NCBI GenBank assembly: GCA_903813345.2
Contig: CAIIXF020000008.1
Location: 14,866,822-14,926,821, forward strand
Reading direction: 5' to 3'
DNA length: 60,000 nucleotides
Origin: Owenia fusiformis
Taxonomy: Eukaryota > Annelida > Polychaeta > Sabellida > Oweniidae
Made by a program: the position numbers and the translations under genes. The notes beneath the pieces are model-generated. The model was not told the origin of the DNA. It did no database searches and worked only from the letters and a program-made list of their open reading frames with translations. Below, piece by piece: positions 36,625 through 47,998 of this stretch (positions are counted from its first letter, which is position 1; the number at the start of each line of letters is the position of its first letter).

Positions 36625-38308
36625 TTTCTTTATGTAACCAGTTGTGTTTATAGTGATCTGACTTCTCTACTACTTCCTTAATAAATTTTGATTTTCCTTT
36701 TCAACTGAACCATATCTGGATTACATGGTGCACAATCAAGAGTTTTTTCAATCAAAGCAACATTTTAAACTTTTTCCTTAATGTTAATTCAGAAGGTTGT
36801 TATAAAAACATAATATTTCTATCAAAACTTCCATCATGCAATCAAGTCCTGAAAGTGTTTCTCTACACAGGGTAATGAAGTGTAACATATTGTCTTGATG
36901 GTTTCATCATTGCTGTAATAATTGCATGTTCTACTTTAATAACAGCTTATTATTGGCTTTTATGGTCTTAGAATAGGCAGGAAATCATGCATAGGCATGA
37001 CAGAGGGCTCATCCATTGATAATACAACGCATATAAGTGATGTGTCATGGCGGACATGTTTACAAAGTCAAAAGATGAGAAGAAGCAAGACTATATACTA
37101 AGACCTTCTATGTGTTCACCGGTAAAAGTTCCAAGTCAAAACATCATTTCTTAAGATGTTACATTTGGTGGCAAAAGTATAACAATTGTAACAGATGCCG
37201 AAGCTCCACAGGCACAAAAATAAGGACTATAACGATGTGTCACCCTTAAAGGTGGTCTTTTGGTGGTGATAGACGATTTAAAAACTGAGTATCTGACTCT
37301 TGCGTTGTAGAAGTTAGAAGATCACATTTTAAAATTGCATCTTTTATTCATATTCAAGAGCTCTCAAATAAGTTAATTTTGTTAAAACAATAATAACATG
37401 ATCGAAACAGTTTATTAGCAGCTCTTGCAAGATCATCCCATTACAACTCCTGAATTCATAAATCTTTGGAGCCTTCACCTCTCCTAATTTAATAAGAAGG
37501 GGAAATGTCACCAATAAGGACATTAACCTAAAAATATTGGCTCATTTGAAGATTTCCTTTATGCATAGAGACAAGACAACGATGGGGCCGATTTCCCCTG
37601 TGAAATTAACGCATGGAAGCGTGTCACAATAACTTATTATCAAACCGAACCTGCTTATAAGTCACACGCAGCAGCAATTATATATGATCAATAAGTCTAC
37701 AGGGGTAGGAAAACAAGTGTCAAATATCACGTAATTGCCTAACATCACATAATTCAAAGCTCAGGTTCCATTAGCAAACAATGACAAAATGCTGTTAAAA
37801 GCACGTCGAATTTTCCAGTTCCTGTTTGGAAGTACATGTATAACATCATCAAATATCAAAGGATTAATTTGTTATCTTGTAATGCATTAATTGCAACTTT
37901 CCAGAGCAATTGCCTGCAGGTCATTTAATCTCAATTTCCGTTAACGTAAGCTTCGCATTATATCTTAAATATCAATGCCATTAAAATGAGAAATGGAAAA
38001 TAAAGTGAAAATAGTTAAATTAACAAAGAATATAACATCAAATAACCATATTGTCAATACATCTTCAAATGCAGCCAGTTCATTCAAATTGTTATATTCC
38101 AAGAGCTTCACTAACCTAAAGGGTTGAGTTAGTCCATGAGAAAGTTTGGCAATATTTAGAAATTTGTATAATAAAACTGAAAAAAATGAAGCACAAATAC
38201 AAACACGCTTCGGCATACAATTCAATGACGAGAAATGGCTCTTAAATTTTTGGAGGGGAGTGTATATTGGTATTTCAAAAAAGATCATAAAGATGTTATC
38301 ATTATATA
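36625..38308. other. Gene-free stretch
   Basis: No exon supported. An ATGGCGG word at 37048 and CACCGGTAAAAG near 37118 are isolated and not convincing as a first exon. Confidence 0.5.
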
Positions 38309-38945
38309 CAGGGTGGGACAACCCCCCCCCCCCCCCCTAGCCATTATTCCTGATAAATATTTATTTTTTAACATGTACATCAACAATGATATATCATTTT
38401 AAAGAAAATTTAATTTGCAACAAAATGATATCTAATAGCACCCTTTTCAGCAACCTCATATAGAAATATAACCAATTATGAGACATGGGAGTCAAAAAAC
38501 ACCTTTTCAATTTTCATCGATTTTGTGAAGAATAGCCTCTTTCTACCAAATTTTACTGTTCATTTAAATATTGCAACATTGTCATGAGTCTTTCATAATT
38601 GGATATTATATATTGTTTTCATTCAGTTTTTGAACCATGCATGCTCAATAAACATGTGTATGCTTATAAAACAAATTAATTTCTTCTCCAGTCTGTCCAA
38701 ATATGGCTCAATAGACCCACCCCCCGGACCCATCCTCTGATCAGATATATAAAAAGGTGTTTTCTGACCCCCATGTCACATAAATTGTTATATCTCGAGC
38801 TAGGGTTGTTGAAAATTGTTGTATTATATATCATTTTGTTCCAAATTAAATTATTTTTAAAATGATATATCATTGTTGGTGCACATGAATGAAAATGAAT
38901 ATTCATCATGAATATCGGCTCGGGGGGGGGGTTTGGCCCACCCTG
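38309..38945. mobile_element. Mariner-like MITE with long inverted repeats
   Basis: Ends CAGGGTGGGACAA(C)n and its inverse, flanked by TA (38307-38308, 38946-38947). Inverted arms of about 200 bp share AACAATGATATATCATTTTA, ACAAAATGATAT and GACATGGGGGTCA-like words. The C and G tracts are at matching places in both arms. No ORF. Confidence 0.8.
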
Positions 38946-38951
38946 TACATG

Positions 38952-39425
38952 CAGGGGCGGATCTGGGAACCAACAAGGGGGGGGGGCCCAAATTTCAGGT
39001 CAGAGAAAAAAACGTCCGCCCCCTAAAACCGAAAAGTGGGTCCAAATTTTGAAATTTTGAGGCCCATTTTCTTCAAAATTGGCCTGAAAATAAAAAAAAG
39101 GCCTTAAACGGCACAGTAATGATAAAAAAAAAGGCCCACTTTTTGGGCCTTTAAGGCTTTTTTTCTGGGCCCACCCAAGGGGCCAAATTTCAGGTCAGAG
39201 AAAAAAACGTCCGCCCCCTAAAACCGAAAAGTGGGTCCAAATTTTGAAATTTTGAGGCCCATTTTCTTCAAAATTGGCCTGAAAATAAAAAAAAGGCCTT
39301 AAACGGCACAGTAATGATAAAAAAAAAGGCCCACTTTTTGGGCCTTTAAGGCTTTTTTTCTGGGCCCACCCAAGGGGGGCCCCCAGCCCCCCCCCCCCCC
39401 CCCCCCCCCCCCTAATCCGCCAGTG
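38952..39425. mobile_element. hAT-like MITE, CASKGGCGGATC ends
   Basis: Left end CAGGGGCGGATCTGG, right end CCTAATCCGCCAGTG, flanked by a 5-bp ACATG (38947-38951, 39426-39430). The right end closes a run of about 26 C. The left flank is the terminal TA duplication of the mariner-like MITE, so this element landed at or against the edge of that one. Related, less complete copies are at 20912, 44211 and 45237. Confidence 0.75.
38988..39377. repeat. 195-bp near-identical tandem duplication
   Basis: The segment beginning CCAAATTTCAGGTCAGAG (38988) is repeated from 39183 with essentially no differences, inside the hAT-like MITE. The identity implies a recent duplication, or an assembly duplication at a G/C-run-rich locus. 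Confidence 0.9.
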
Positions 39426-39430
39426 ACATG

Positions 39431-41309
39431 TATACCAAATATTCCATTCTATTGAGATGAATACATGCCCTAAGGGCAGCCCGAAGGGCAAGGGAAATAT
39501 ACCTGAGGGAAAGATGAACATGTATTCATCTCATTCTTATCTAATGAGAAAGCTAGAAACATTTCAATGATATAATAAAAAGTTTTACCTGTTGTATAAT
39601 CTTTCAGGACCCAAAGGAGATGGGGATAAGGTTTTGTCTCAAGTGCAGCATTTAAAATCTGAAATAGAACAATTCACTTGATGGTTATATTTGATCTTTA
39701 AAGGCAAATAGTAGTTTTTTTAATTTTGAAAGGCACTTTTGATTTTAAAAGCACTTTTACTAAAAATCAAATGAGTGGAGAAATTGATGACATCATCCAA
39801 TGTGATATATTCCATGATTTAACCTTGATGATAAAACGATAATGCTGTGCCCCATTGATACACTTAAAGACTGAAAACATATTGTACATACTGTATATTC
39901 AAGGCATCAACATGACAAAATGTTACCACTTTGTAAGTTTTTTGGAAAAAGTTACCAAAAGTTTTTGCATGAAAGTGTATCAATTTGTTACAGATGAGGA
40001 ATGTCTACTGTTAATACCATATGTGAAATGATGTTCAGAAAACACAGTGACTATAACAATGTCAAAATTCCATTGTAATGACATGCACAGGTCTTTCCCA
40101 TGTGCCATTCCCCAAAGGAGAAAAATATTAGTTAATGTGAAAACATAGGATCAAATTCTATGCTAGGGGCTGATGTGAAAAAGTCACTCCACCGGTGGGA
40201 GTCGAACCCACAACCTCCCAATTACATGTCAGGTGTTGATTACAAATTGCTGATTGCAAATTACAAATGTGATTAGTTTATTTTTCCTGACCAATCTATG
40301 AAAAAATATTCATTCTCCATTCATGGGAAAACGTGGAAATCAATGGTAAAATAGAAAATATTCTATAACGGAATATATCATAAAGTCTATTGGATCACTT
40401 TAACTCAATAAATAAGTTCCTTGATGGGCTTTATTTCAAAGACATGTCCCATGGTGGCAATGAACTTAATGTAAGATAATTTTATACTTTACAGTAAAAC
40501 TTGTGCAGTGGAAATACCTATGGGACCAACATAATAATTTGCTTCACTTTCAAGACATTCAGTTAACAGAGGAAGTTCGATTTAATTGTGCATTTGAGAT
40601 CACCTGTTACGTAAATACCTGTTATGGTATTTCTAGATAAGTACAACTGTAATAATACAGATGCAGATTCCTCATCTAGGTTCGAGAATTCTTTTCTATG
40701 AAAGCAGTCTTGCATTAAATGCTCCAGAGAGTTTTTAAAAATCTACTTTGACTCAAAATGTGGCCTTGCCCAATATAATCAAGATACGTGTGTGTTTTGA
40801 TTTTAATGTTTTAAATTAAGGAAAAATACATACCATAGTCAACCTTATTCGAAAATTGCTCCAATAACCCCTCTCTTAAGGAATATATGAGTTGTCTACA
40901 TACCAAAAATTAGTAAACTATGAGTCTACATACATCCTTTAAAATTCTGAAAATTCTTACATTCTGAAGATAGCTATAAATTAATTCATTTTCTCCACAG
41001 CAAATCTAGTCTTTGGTTTTATGACCAGTCAATTTGAATTCAGGGCAAAATAGTTAGGTTGAATATTCAGGCCCCAAACCCCCAAGCAAATCATTATGAG
41101 CATTTAATATTATGTTGCTGTATAGTAGGGCCAAATAAGGGTCAAACTGCTAAAAGTATATGTCATGTATTCTGATTAATGTAACATATAATTATATAGA
41201 ATGCATGTATTTTCCAACATGACAAATTAAAGTTGGTTCCAGGTTCCTTTCATTTAGAAAATACTAAGTATAAAATAATACATTACAAGAATTATGTAAA
41301 ACTAAACAG
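39431..41309. other. Gene-free stretch
   Basis: Contains a tRNA-derived fragment (40186-40246) and a diverged copy of the TTTGTTACAGATG family (39900-40060). No exon supported. Confidence 0.5.
40186..40246 (-). repeat. tRNA-derived SINE fragment (3' half of a tRNA)
   Basis: On the minus strand GGGAGGTTGTGGGTTCGACT-CCCACCGGTGG contains a good RNA polymerase III B box (GGTTCGACTCC) in a T-arm-like stem. No A box or 5' half of a tRNA is visible upstream. A GATGTGAA word just 3' also occurs near 47850. It is not a functional tRNA. Confidence 0.65.
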
Positions 41310-41701
41310 CAGGCCTGTCAACTGTCCCGCATTTTGCGTATTTGTCACGCATTTGCTGAAGAATTTGAAGTCACGCCAGTTATTTTTGCGTGACAGAAAA
41401 TGTCACGCAAATATGCATTTTACCTGGTAATTGTCAAGCAAAAATATTTCTGTAGAAAAATTTCTAAAAAAGATCGTCTACACAGCAAAAATACAAACGC
41501 CGGAAAAAAACGTACGCATTTCGTTCGGACTTTTCACGCGAATTATGTATATGTCACGCATTCCGTTCGAAAAATTTAAACCAAGGTGTTCAAAATTTGG
41601 ATCAAGGTGTTCAGGTTTGGACCAAGGTGTCCACATTTTGAGGGGAGGTGTTCAACATTTCCAAGTCACTCATGTTAGGTGTTCCCAAGTTGACAGGCCT
41701 G
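41310..41701. mobile_element. hAT-like MITE with 6-bp duplication
   Basis: Perfect 14-bp inverted ends CAGGCCTGTCAACT (41310-41323 and inverted 41688-41701), flanked by AAACAG on both sides (41304-41309, 41702-41707). Inside are repeated TCACGCATTT and CAAGGTGTTCA words. CAG ends with a 6-bp TSD fit the hAT6 group. Length 392 bp, no real ORF. Confidence 0.85.
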
Positions 41702-41798
41702 AAACAGGTACATGTACTGTCTCTATATAGTATGTACTGGAGCAATGAGCATACATTACCTGTCTTTCAAAAGCATGTTTTTTAATAAAATACGGAGT

Positions 41799-42765
41799 GG
41801 CTCCAGGACCGACAATTGTCGGTACTGGAGACTGTCCAGGGGTATTTGCTGGGGTACCGACAATTGTCGGCACTCTATCGTCACCTAGTAGTGCCAGATA
41901 GAGAACCGACAATTGTCGGTACGCAAATGGCTGCTACGGAACTATATTTTTCTTTTGAGGGGGGCCATAGTGCTTCTTTTGCAGTATGGAATCGTAAAGG
42001 CATTAACTTGTAGTGAGCAATAATTTATTTCGACAAAAATTGATTCAACTTCCATCAAAACGCTTACCCCCCATAGTGTTATATATCAAAATGCACCTGT
42101 CCATATAGGGGTTCGATTGACCTACATCAAATTATAGGGAGTCAGGTTACTTCTTGAGATATCAGCGTCCGTTTATTGTAACTTGCGTTTGCTACCACTT
42201 CCTCAATTCTGATATGACGGGCAAACGCGTAGTAAACATGCTCACGTTCGGAACTATTTTCACCTTAATCGCTATTTTCGTAATTCAAATGAAAGTTGAA
42301 CTCCTCTTTATTTTGATACCAAATAGTGGCATACTAGGTACCCTAGAAGCCAACTATGGGTTATTTAGAATGATACCACAGGTTTTTAAATGGACTATGG
42401 TCATACCTTTTGGCGGATGAATATGGAACCTCATACCATAAGCTTCAAATAAAAAACATTCTAGCTATTTTCTTCTATCTAATGGGTAGCAAACGCCCCT
42501 TTCTACGCCTGTTCGGCTCAGGAGAAACATCCTGTCTGTTTAGAATATATATAGCTGTTTACTCTGCATTAATAGCTCTCTAACGTCTTACTTGTTCATG
42601 TTTTTTATTGGGTTTTCAACGTTTACTACCATTCCCCGTTCCCGGGCTACCATTAAACCATGTAAACACAGCATATCTCCCGTACCGACAATTTATTTGT
42701 CGGTCCTCTAGCGTGCCACCACATCAGAGTCTAGAGTACCGACAATTGTCGGTACTCTAGCCTTT
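41799..42765. repeat. Five-copy palindrome cluster (ACCGACAATTGTCGGT)
   Basis: Palindrome cores lie at 41808-41823, 41857-41870, 41905-41920, 42684-42704 (with a 5-bp central insert) and 42731-42760. Centres are 48-49 bp apart in the left block and about 51 bp in the right. The first and last extend to 30 bp of dyad symmetry. The outermost flanks are themselves inverted (GGCTnnAG outward of each). Between paired palindromes lie complementary words (CTCTATC/GATAGAG; CTCTAG/CTAGAG). The 760 bp between the blocks has no recognised protein. It may be a transposon with subterminal binding sites. No target duplication is shown. Confidence 0.8.
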
Positions 42766-44210
42766 ACGAATAAAATAATCCTGTATTGATGTTTCATTAA
42801 CATAATCCAAAAATAAATAATGTTTTTAAACTCTATATAGGCCTCTACATCCTTAGTTTCTGGAATTAAAGTAAAGAATGGCATGTATTATTATTAGGAG
42901 TTCAAATAAACAAATGGTGTAAAGTTAAAGAGTTCTACTTAAAACATTTACCTCATAACTAAGTGATGTTTCTTCACAGAATTCCAAGCTTTCCATATTC
43001 CAACAGGAGGAATGCTGAATTTTGACCATAATACCAAACAAATAACAATTCATATAAGCCTAAAAGTGATCGGTTTTCATTGCAGAATGTCTTAGAACAC
43101 CAGACAACTGCAGAGAAGCTGATCTTTGCCCTTGCAAATTACATATTTCATTGTTTACGGCTTAGAAAGATAGGAAAAAAGACAAGGAAACACTGATCCT
43201 TTTCTCTACCTCTGGGTAATGTTCATGGTGAAAAGCAAATACTTCTGACCTTGCAGAAAATTTCAATGTGTACCCAATAAAAGCAAAGCATCTCTACCCT
43301 TGCAAAATATTAAAATGTTACTTGCAAATACGTCTTCCTCTACAGTTATGATAATTTACCTTTAAAATGAACAGTATAACATACCAGTTTCAATAAAAAT
43401 AGCAAGAACACACGTGGCAAGATTTCCAATTTATATGTTAATGTTGGAAGATATTTAAAGGGAAGCTATCACGAATGCCATAGTGAAGGGTGGCGATAAC
43501 CACAAACTGTGAAAATTGAGTCTAAAAGTCTCGAACATATCTGGAAAAACATTTATTTAATGATGGACAACTATCACCAGTAAAACGCTAGAGTACAACA
43601 GATTGAACAGAAGTTAAATTGCAGGTCCTTGAATGATGTGCATCTTCACACTTTCAACAGGCTGGGTTGTTTTTAGATTGGGCAATATTGCGGCTGGGTC
43701 AGACCTAATACATATACAAGACAATGAAGATCCCCAAAATATACTACCCTTTTTATGGTTTAATTTAGCTTCTTAAAAGGAGAGCTTAGAACACCCCCCC
43801 CCCTCGAGTCTTTAAATAATCTTTTAATCTTCCCTAACCTAATCAAAATACTGAGAATATGTCAATCGAAATCCAGCTACCCAATCAATATTGCAGTTAC
43901 AGAACTTTATGCATTCATAACCACCTCTCATTTATTTCAAGTACAACCTTCAATTTAAAAGCCATGAGAGCTTCTTTGAGAGGGTCATTAGAAATTAACT
44001 GCATCAAAAGTATAAATTCTTATTCAGAGCATAGTTGTTGTTAGTACTAGGCTTTGTTCCTCAGGGTAAAGAAGATCAACCAATGAATCAAGTTTCTTAT
44101 GCAAGGATCAATAGGTCATGAATGTAATTTCAGAAAAAAGTAATATTTTTCCCCAAAATATTACACAACTCATCTTTATCATGATTATCCACATTTGGCA
44201 GACATATATC
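42766..44210. other. Gene-free stretch
   Basis: Nothing recognisable. Confidence 0.5.
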
Positions 44211-44420
44211 GGGGGTGGATCTGGAAACCAACAAGGGGGGCCCAAATTTCAGGTCAGAGAAAAAAGTTATTGGCCTTATTTTGGAAAAAAATAGTGGGCC
44301 CAAATTTTGAGGCCCATTTTCTTCAAAATTTGGCCTGAAATTAAAAAATAAGGCCTTTTTGGCCCAAAAAATATTTAGGCCCAATTTTTTTTCTCGGCCC
44401 ACCTAAGGGGGGGGGGGGCA
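44211..44420 (+). repeat. Copy of GGCGGATCTGG repeat family
   Basis: GGGGTGGATCTGGAAACCAA, then GGGCCC, CAAATTTCAGGTCAGAGAAA, and a G run at the far edge. It matches 38952-39380 but lacks the CCGCC right end. Confidence 0.65.
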
Positions 44421-45236
44421 AGTTCCCATACCTCAATTTGTGAGATAATACTACAAATGTAATTGCAAAATTCGTAAAAAGGTATGCGCTCCACCTTATT
44501 TTCACGGATGAACCAATAAGATTATGAGACGCATGCGTAATAGCATGAAGAAAAGGAATGGGAAGTTTACTTTCATTACCCTGGGTTCATTCCCCGGGTT
44601 CATTCCCTGGTATATACAAGGTACGCTAATTCTTAGACTGAATTATTAAGAGTTTATCTAAGAGATTTATTGATAGAGCACAATTATGATTTGCCTGCAT
44701 CACAAGTTTTATTTGGCACAGATAACCTATGACTAAATTTGGCACTGGCTGCTTCAAAGCATTACATCTATTAGATTCCCGGTAAAAATTTATAATTTTT
44801 AAAATAATTGTTTCGTACTGTGTAATTTTCTATGATGAAAAATTCGGTTTCACTTTTCATCAAATAACATGTTTATTAGTTGAAACGTTGAACCAATTTT
44901 AAGTAAATAAGCAACTGTAAGATACATACGATTTGAATGTCGTCTAATGCAAGTTGATGCTTCAGGTAAACGGGAAGTAAAACACTTTTATGTAGAGAAT
45001 CTGTCGTAACGTGCTTCCCTCTCAAAACTGTACTGGACTACCAGCGTGACATCTATCGATCTTTCCAATCAAGCGGGACAATCAAGAAAAACACAATTCT
45101 GTACAAAGGTTGAGATTACCACATACTATAATAATGTGGGGTGCGCTGAAAACTGAAAGCTTATATATTCGTAAGCAACATCATCTAGCCTTCAGCTGCA
45201 GCCTAGAAACTAAAGTATCCAAGAACCCATTGATAT
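44421..45236. other. Gene-free stretch with promoter-like words
   Basis: CCAAT (44512), ACGCATGCGT (44529-44538) and a short tandem GGGTTCATTCCC (44583-44610) occur close together. No exon follows that I can support. Confidence 0.4.
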
Positions 45237-45480
45237 CAAGGGCGGATCTGGGAACCAACAAGGGGGGGGGGATTCTTGCGTAGAATAAACGCCCGTGCTA
45301 GCGCGGAAATTTTTTTTGGGCCCCTGAAACCAAAAAGAGGGCCCAAATTTTGAAATTTAGAGGCCCATTTTCTTCAAAAGTTGGCCTAAAATTAAAAAAT
45401 AAGGTCTTAGTAGGCCCATTTATGACCAAAAAGGCCCATACACTTTTTGGCTCAAATTTTTTGGGCCCAATTTTTTCTCA
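45237..45480 (+). repeat. Copy of GGCGGATCTGG repeat family
   Basis: AAGGGCGGATCTGGGAACCA, a G run, then GGGCCC and AAATTTTGAAATTTAGAGGC as in the copy at 38952. The preceding GATATCAAG is shared with the copy at 20912, suggesting the family's true edge lies a few bases further left in these two. Confidence 0.65.
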
Positions 45481-46766
45481 TCCCCCGGACAGCTCATCCC
45501 CTGGACGACTCATCCTTTGGCAATGTTATATTATCAATTCATATTTGATTCAAATGATTTTAAATGTTTTGGTTATATCGTTAAATCGACTGTTTCTATA
45601 CGTCCCCTAATAATGCAAATTAACTTAAATCGTTTTATTGGAATAATAAGTACTTTGAATGATAGAATTTGTGATTGAGTGTATGTCTACAACAAAAGAA
45701 ATTATTTAAATAACAATTATTGACATGTGGTTGGTACATGTTTGCAATTGATGTGTGGTTATTGTTTGCAATACAATTTTCAACGGTTGCTTTTGCTTTT
45801 GTGAAGTGTGGATAAAAGAAAGCAATTATCAAAGACACTACATGGTCCCCACAAGTGATGGAACCTCCAAAGAAGTTGTCACACGTGATGATTTGACTTT
45901 TTTACAAGACATACAGAGTGATCTAGGGACTCCATCTGTAAAAATCAAATAAAAATGAATTCAATTCAATTTTTTCGTTAATAATACAAGGTATATATAA
46001 AATAATATCACAGGGTGGCTATTTCATTTAAGTTCAATTTGCTAAGGATTTGGAACAAAAAAAGAAAGTACCAATGCCAGATGATAACGAGGAGTTAGGG
46101 CTAGATTTAGAATTAGATTCAACCATGGGCAATGGTCCACGGACAAATGACAAAGTTTAAAAAAACGTACACTGGCAAACAAATATTTTCTTTACCATTT
46201 CAAATATGTTGCCGTCCATAAGATTCGTGATAGCCTATCTGATAAAAGATATGGTGAATTTTTACTTTTCCTTGAACAAAAATGAACTTTTGGGAAAGTT
46301 TTAGAAATAAATATTACAGTTAGTTAATTAGTAAAATATTTATTAAAGTCTCACACTGTAGTTAATAATATACATACTAAAATATCATACAATAATTAAC
46401 AGTCCCGCCGGCTTCGGCGTATGAGAGACTCATAGAAAGATACTACGTAGTATGCGCTAAAATATTCTAAACCTTAAAATAATTTTGAATCCGATATTGC
46501 CTTCACAGTGAAAATTGTTTTGCCGACTGCTTAACACTACGTGGAACCGTTGTAAATGAGTGAAGCCGGTCCTCAGCTGTTTAAGTGGTTTGAACTTGAA
46601 CATAAATAGTTGCGATGCAAGAAAATATGTTTTTAGAATGTATAATAATTTGAATTGGAATATCAACAAATATATTAACGGGTTTGCCTCCAGGTGGTCA
46701 AATATATATGGCATTCTGACTTGACCAGGTTGTTTGTATACTTAAAACTTCTTCCAAGGCCTCTTA
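45481..46766. other. Gene-free stretch
   Basis: No supported exon. Confidence 0.5.
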
Positions 46767-47179
46767 GGGGAGGCATCAAAAGTTCAATGTCTGATAGGAA
46801 ACTAAATAAATCTACTCAGGGGGGGGGGTCAAAGTCATTTCAGTTTGCTAACCAACAAATTTCAACACTTCAATATTCTTGCAATTTTGACTCAGAATGC
46901 CTTTGAATAGTTTTAAAATAAAGATTTTACCTGTTGCTTTCTTCATCAAGCAACATGGAATCCGGGCATGGAATAGTATGCCCACTGGTTCACATGTTTT
47001 AAGAATTCTAAAAATAATGCCCTCGCGAAAGTCAAAGGCCAACGAAAGTCAAAGTCCAAGAAAACACGCAAAAAGTTCGCGATCAACTTTCATGGTATTT
47101 AGTTTTGGGAAGGGGGTTAAACTCAAAGCTAGATTTTTTAGTTTCCTATCAGACATTGAACTTTTTATGCCTCGGCCCC
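46767..47179. mobile_element. Harbinger-like MITE
   Basis: The 413-bp element has inverted arms of about 45 bp (GGGGAGGCATCAAAAGTTCA, then ATGTCTGATAGGAAACT) flanked by TTA at 46764-46766 and 47180-47182. TWA duplication and G-rich ends fit PIF/Harbinger. It differs in sequence from the Harbinger-like MITE at 4100. Confidence 0.85.
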
Positions 47180-47182
47180 TTA

Positions 47183-47906
47183 TATTCCGTAACTTGCAAT
47201 TGGGCTAGAGACTCAAGTAAGTTGTGACGACCTTAAAATTCTGCTTTGACAAGTTTGGTTTGGTCTATCCCTGTAAATGATCACACGTCATTCCTAGAAA
47301 TTGTAAATTACAACAACTGAAACAGACCCAAAAATAAAACACTACACTTGTGAGACGACCCCTCGACTCATGGACACCTTCTGATATTTGCACCATAGAC
47401 TACCAGTCCCGTCGGTTGATGTTTTTTTACACAATCCGTTTTAAGTGCAAAATGACGAACACGCACGGAAAAAACATAAGTGAACACGCGTGCATGTCAT
47501 TGAAATAAAAATAGCGGTAAATTCAGTTTGCGTTTTCACGAGCTTGAAAGAGGACATCGCCACAGAGACATTCAGCAAAACCAAGGTGAGTTACGTACCT
47601 TTGCTTATGCGCTATATTATATGGATCTTTTTAGTCTCAAGAATGCGCTCTTTTTCAAGAATATTATCTTAGAATTAAATGGATTCTGACGAATTAAATC
47701 CTGGGAAATTAAAAATGTTATTAATTATATTAGAAATGTTTTCGTTATATTTTTTAACCAGTCTATGAAGAGTTTTGAAAATTTTTATTTCATTAAAATT
47801 TGGGAGGGTATTATCATGATGATTGTTCAATAAATTATATGTAAGGGCCGATGTGAATGACCGGACTAAGACTCTGGACCTGACTGATCAAACAAAACGT
47901 CTTGTA
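47183..47906. other. Stretch upstream of the acid phosphatase gene
   Basis: Holds a possible non-coding first exon ending AAG|GTGAGT (donor at 47586). Its start is not defined and its link to the acid phosphatase acceptor at 49459 is only a guess from strand and distance. Confidence 0.3.
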
Positions 47907-47989
47907 CATCACGATAAACCATGAGATCTCATATCTTCTCAGCCCTGGTTTCTCAGGTGAAACAGAAAAATGTTATGAGTATCAGAATG
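47907..47989. mobile_element. Mini MULE-like element, 83 bp
   Basis: Starts CATCACGATAAACCATGAG, ends GTATCAGAATG, flanked by a 9-bp CGTCTTGTA (47898-47906, 47990-47998). It is an internally deleted relative of the 360-bp element at 58991, sharing CATCTCAT-TCTTCTCAGCCCTG-like sequence and the tail CAGGTGAAACAGAAA. The 9-bp duplication suggests MULE. Confidence 0.75.
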
Positions 47990-47998
47990 CGTCTTGTA

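Noticed and set aside
40186-40246. Functional tRNA gene
   Set aside because: Only the T-arm half is present; no 5' half or acceptor stem. Called a SINE fragment instead.
42154-42420. Membrane protein gene between the palindrome blocks
   Set aside because: The 88-codon frame has no motif, no splice context and ordinary hydrophobic bias for AT-rich DNA. A 12-bp inverted repeat (GCGTTTGCTACC) around it is probably chance.
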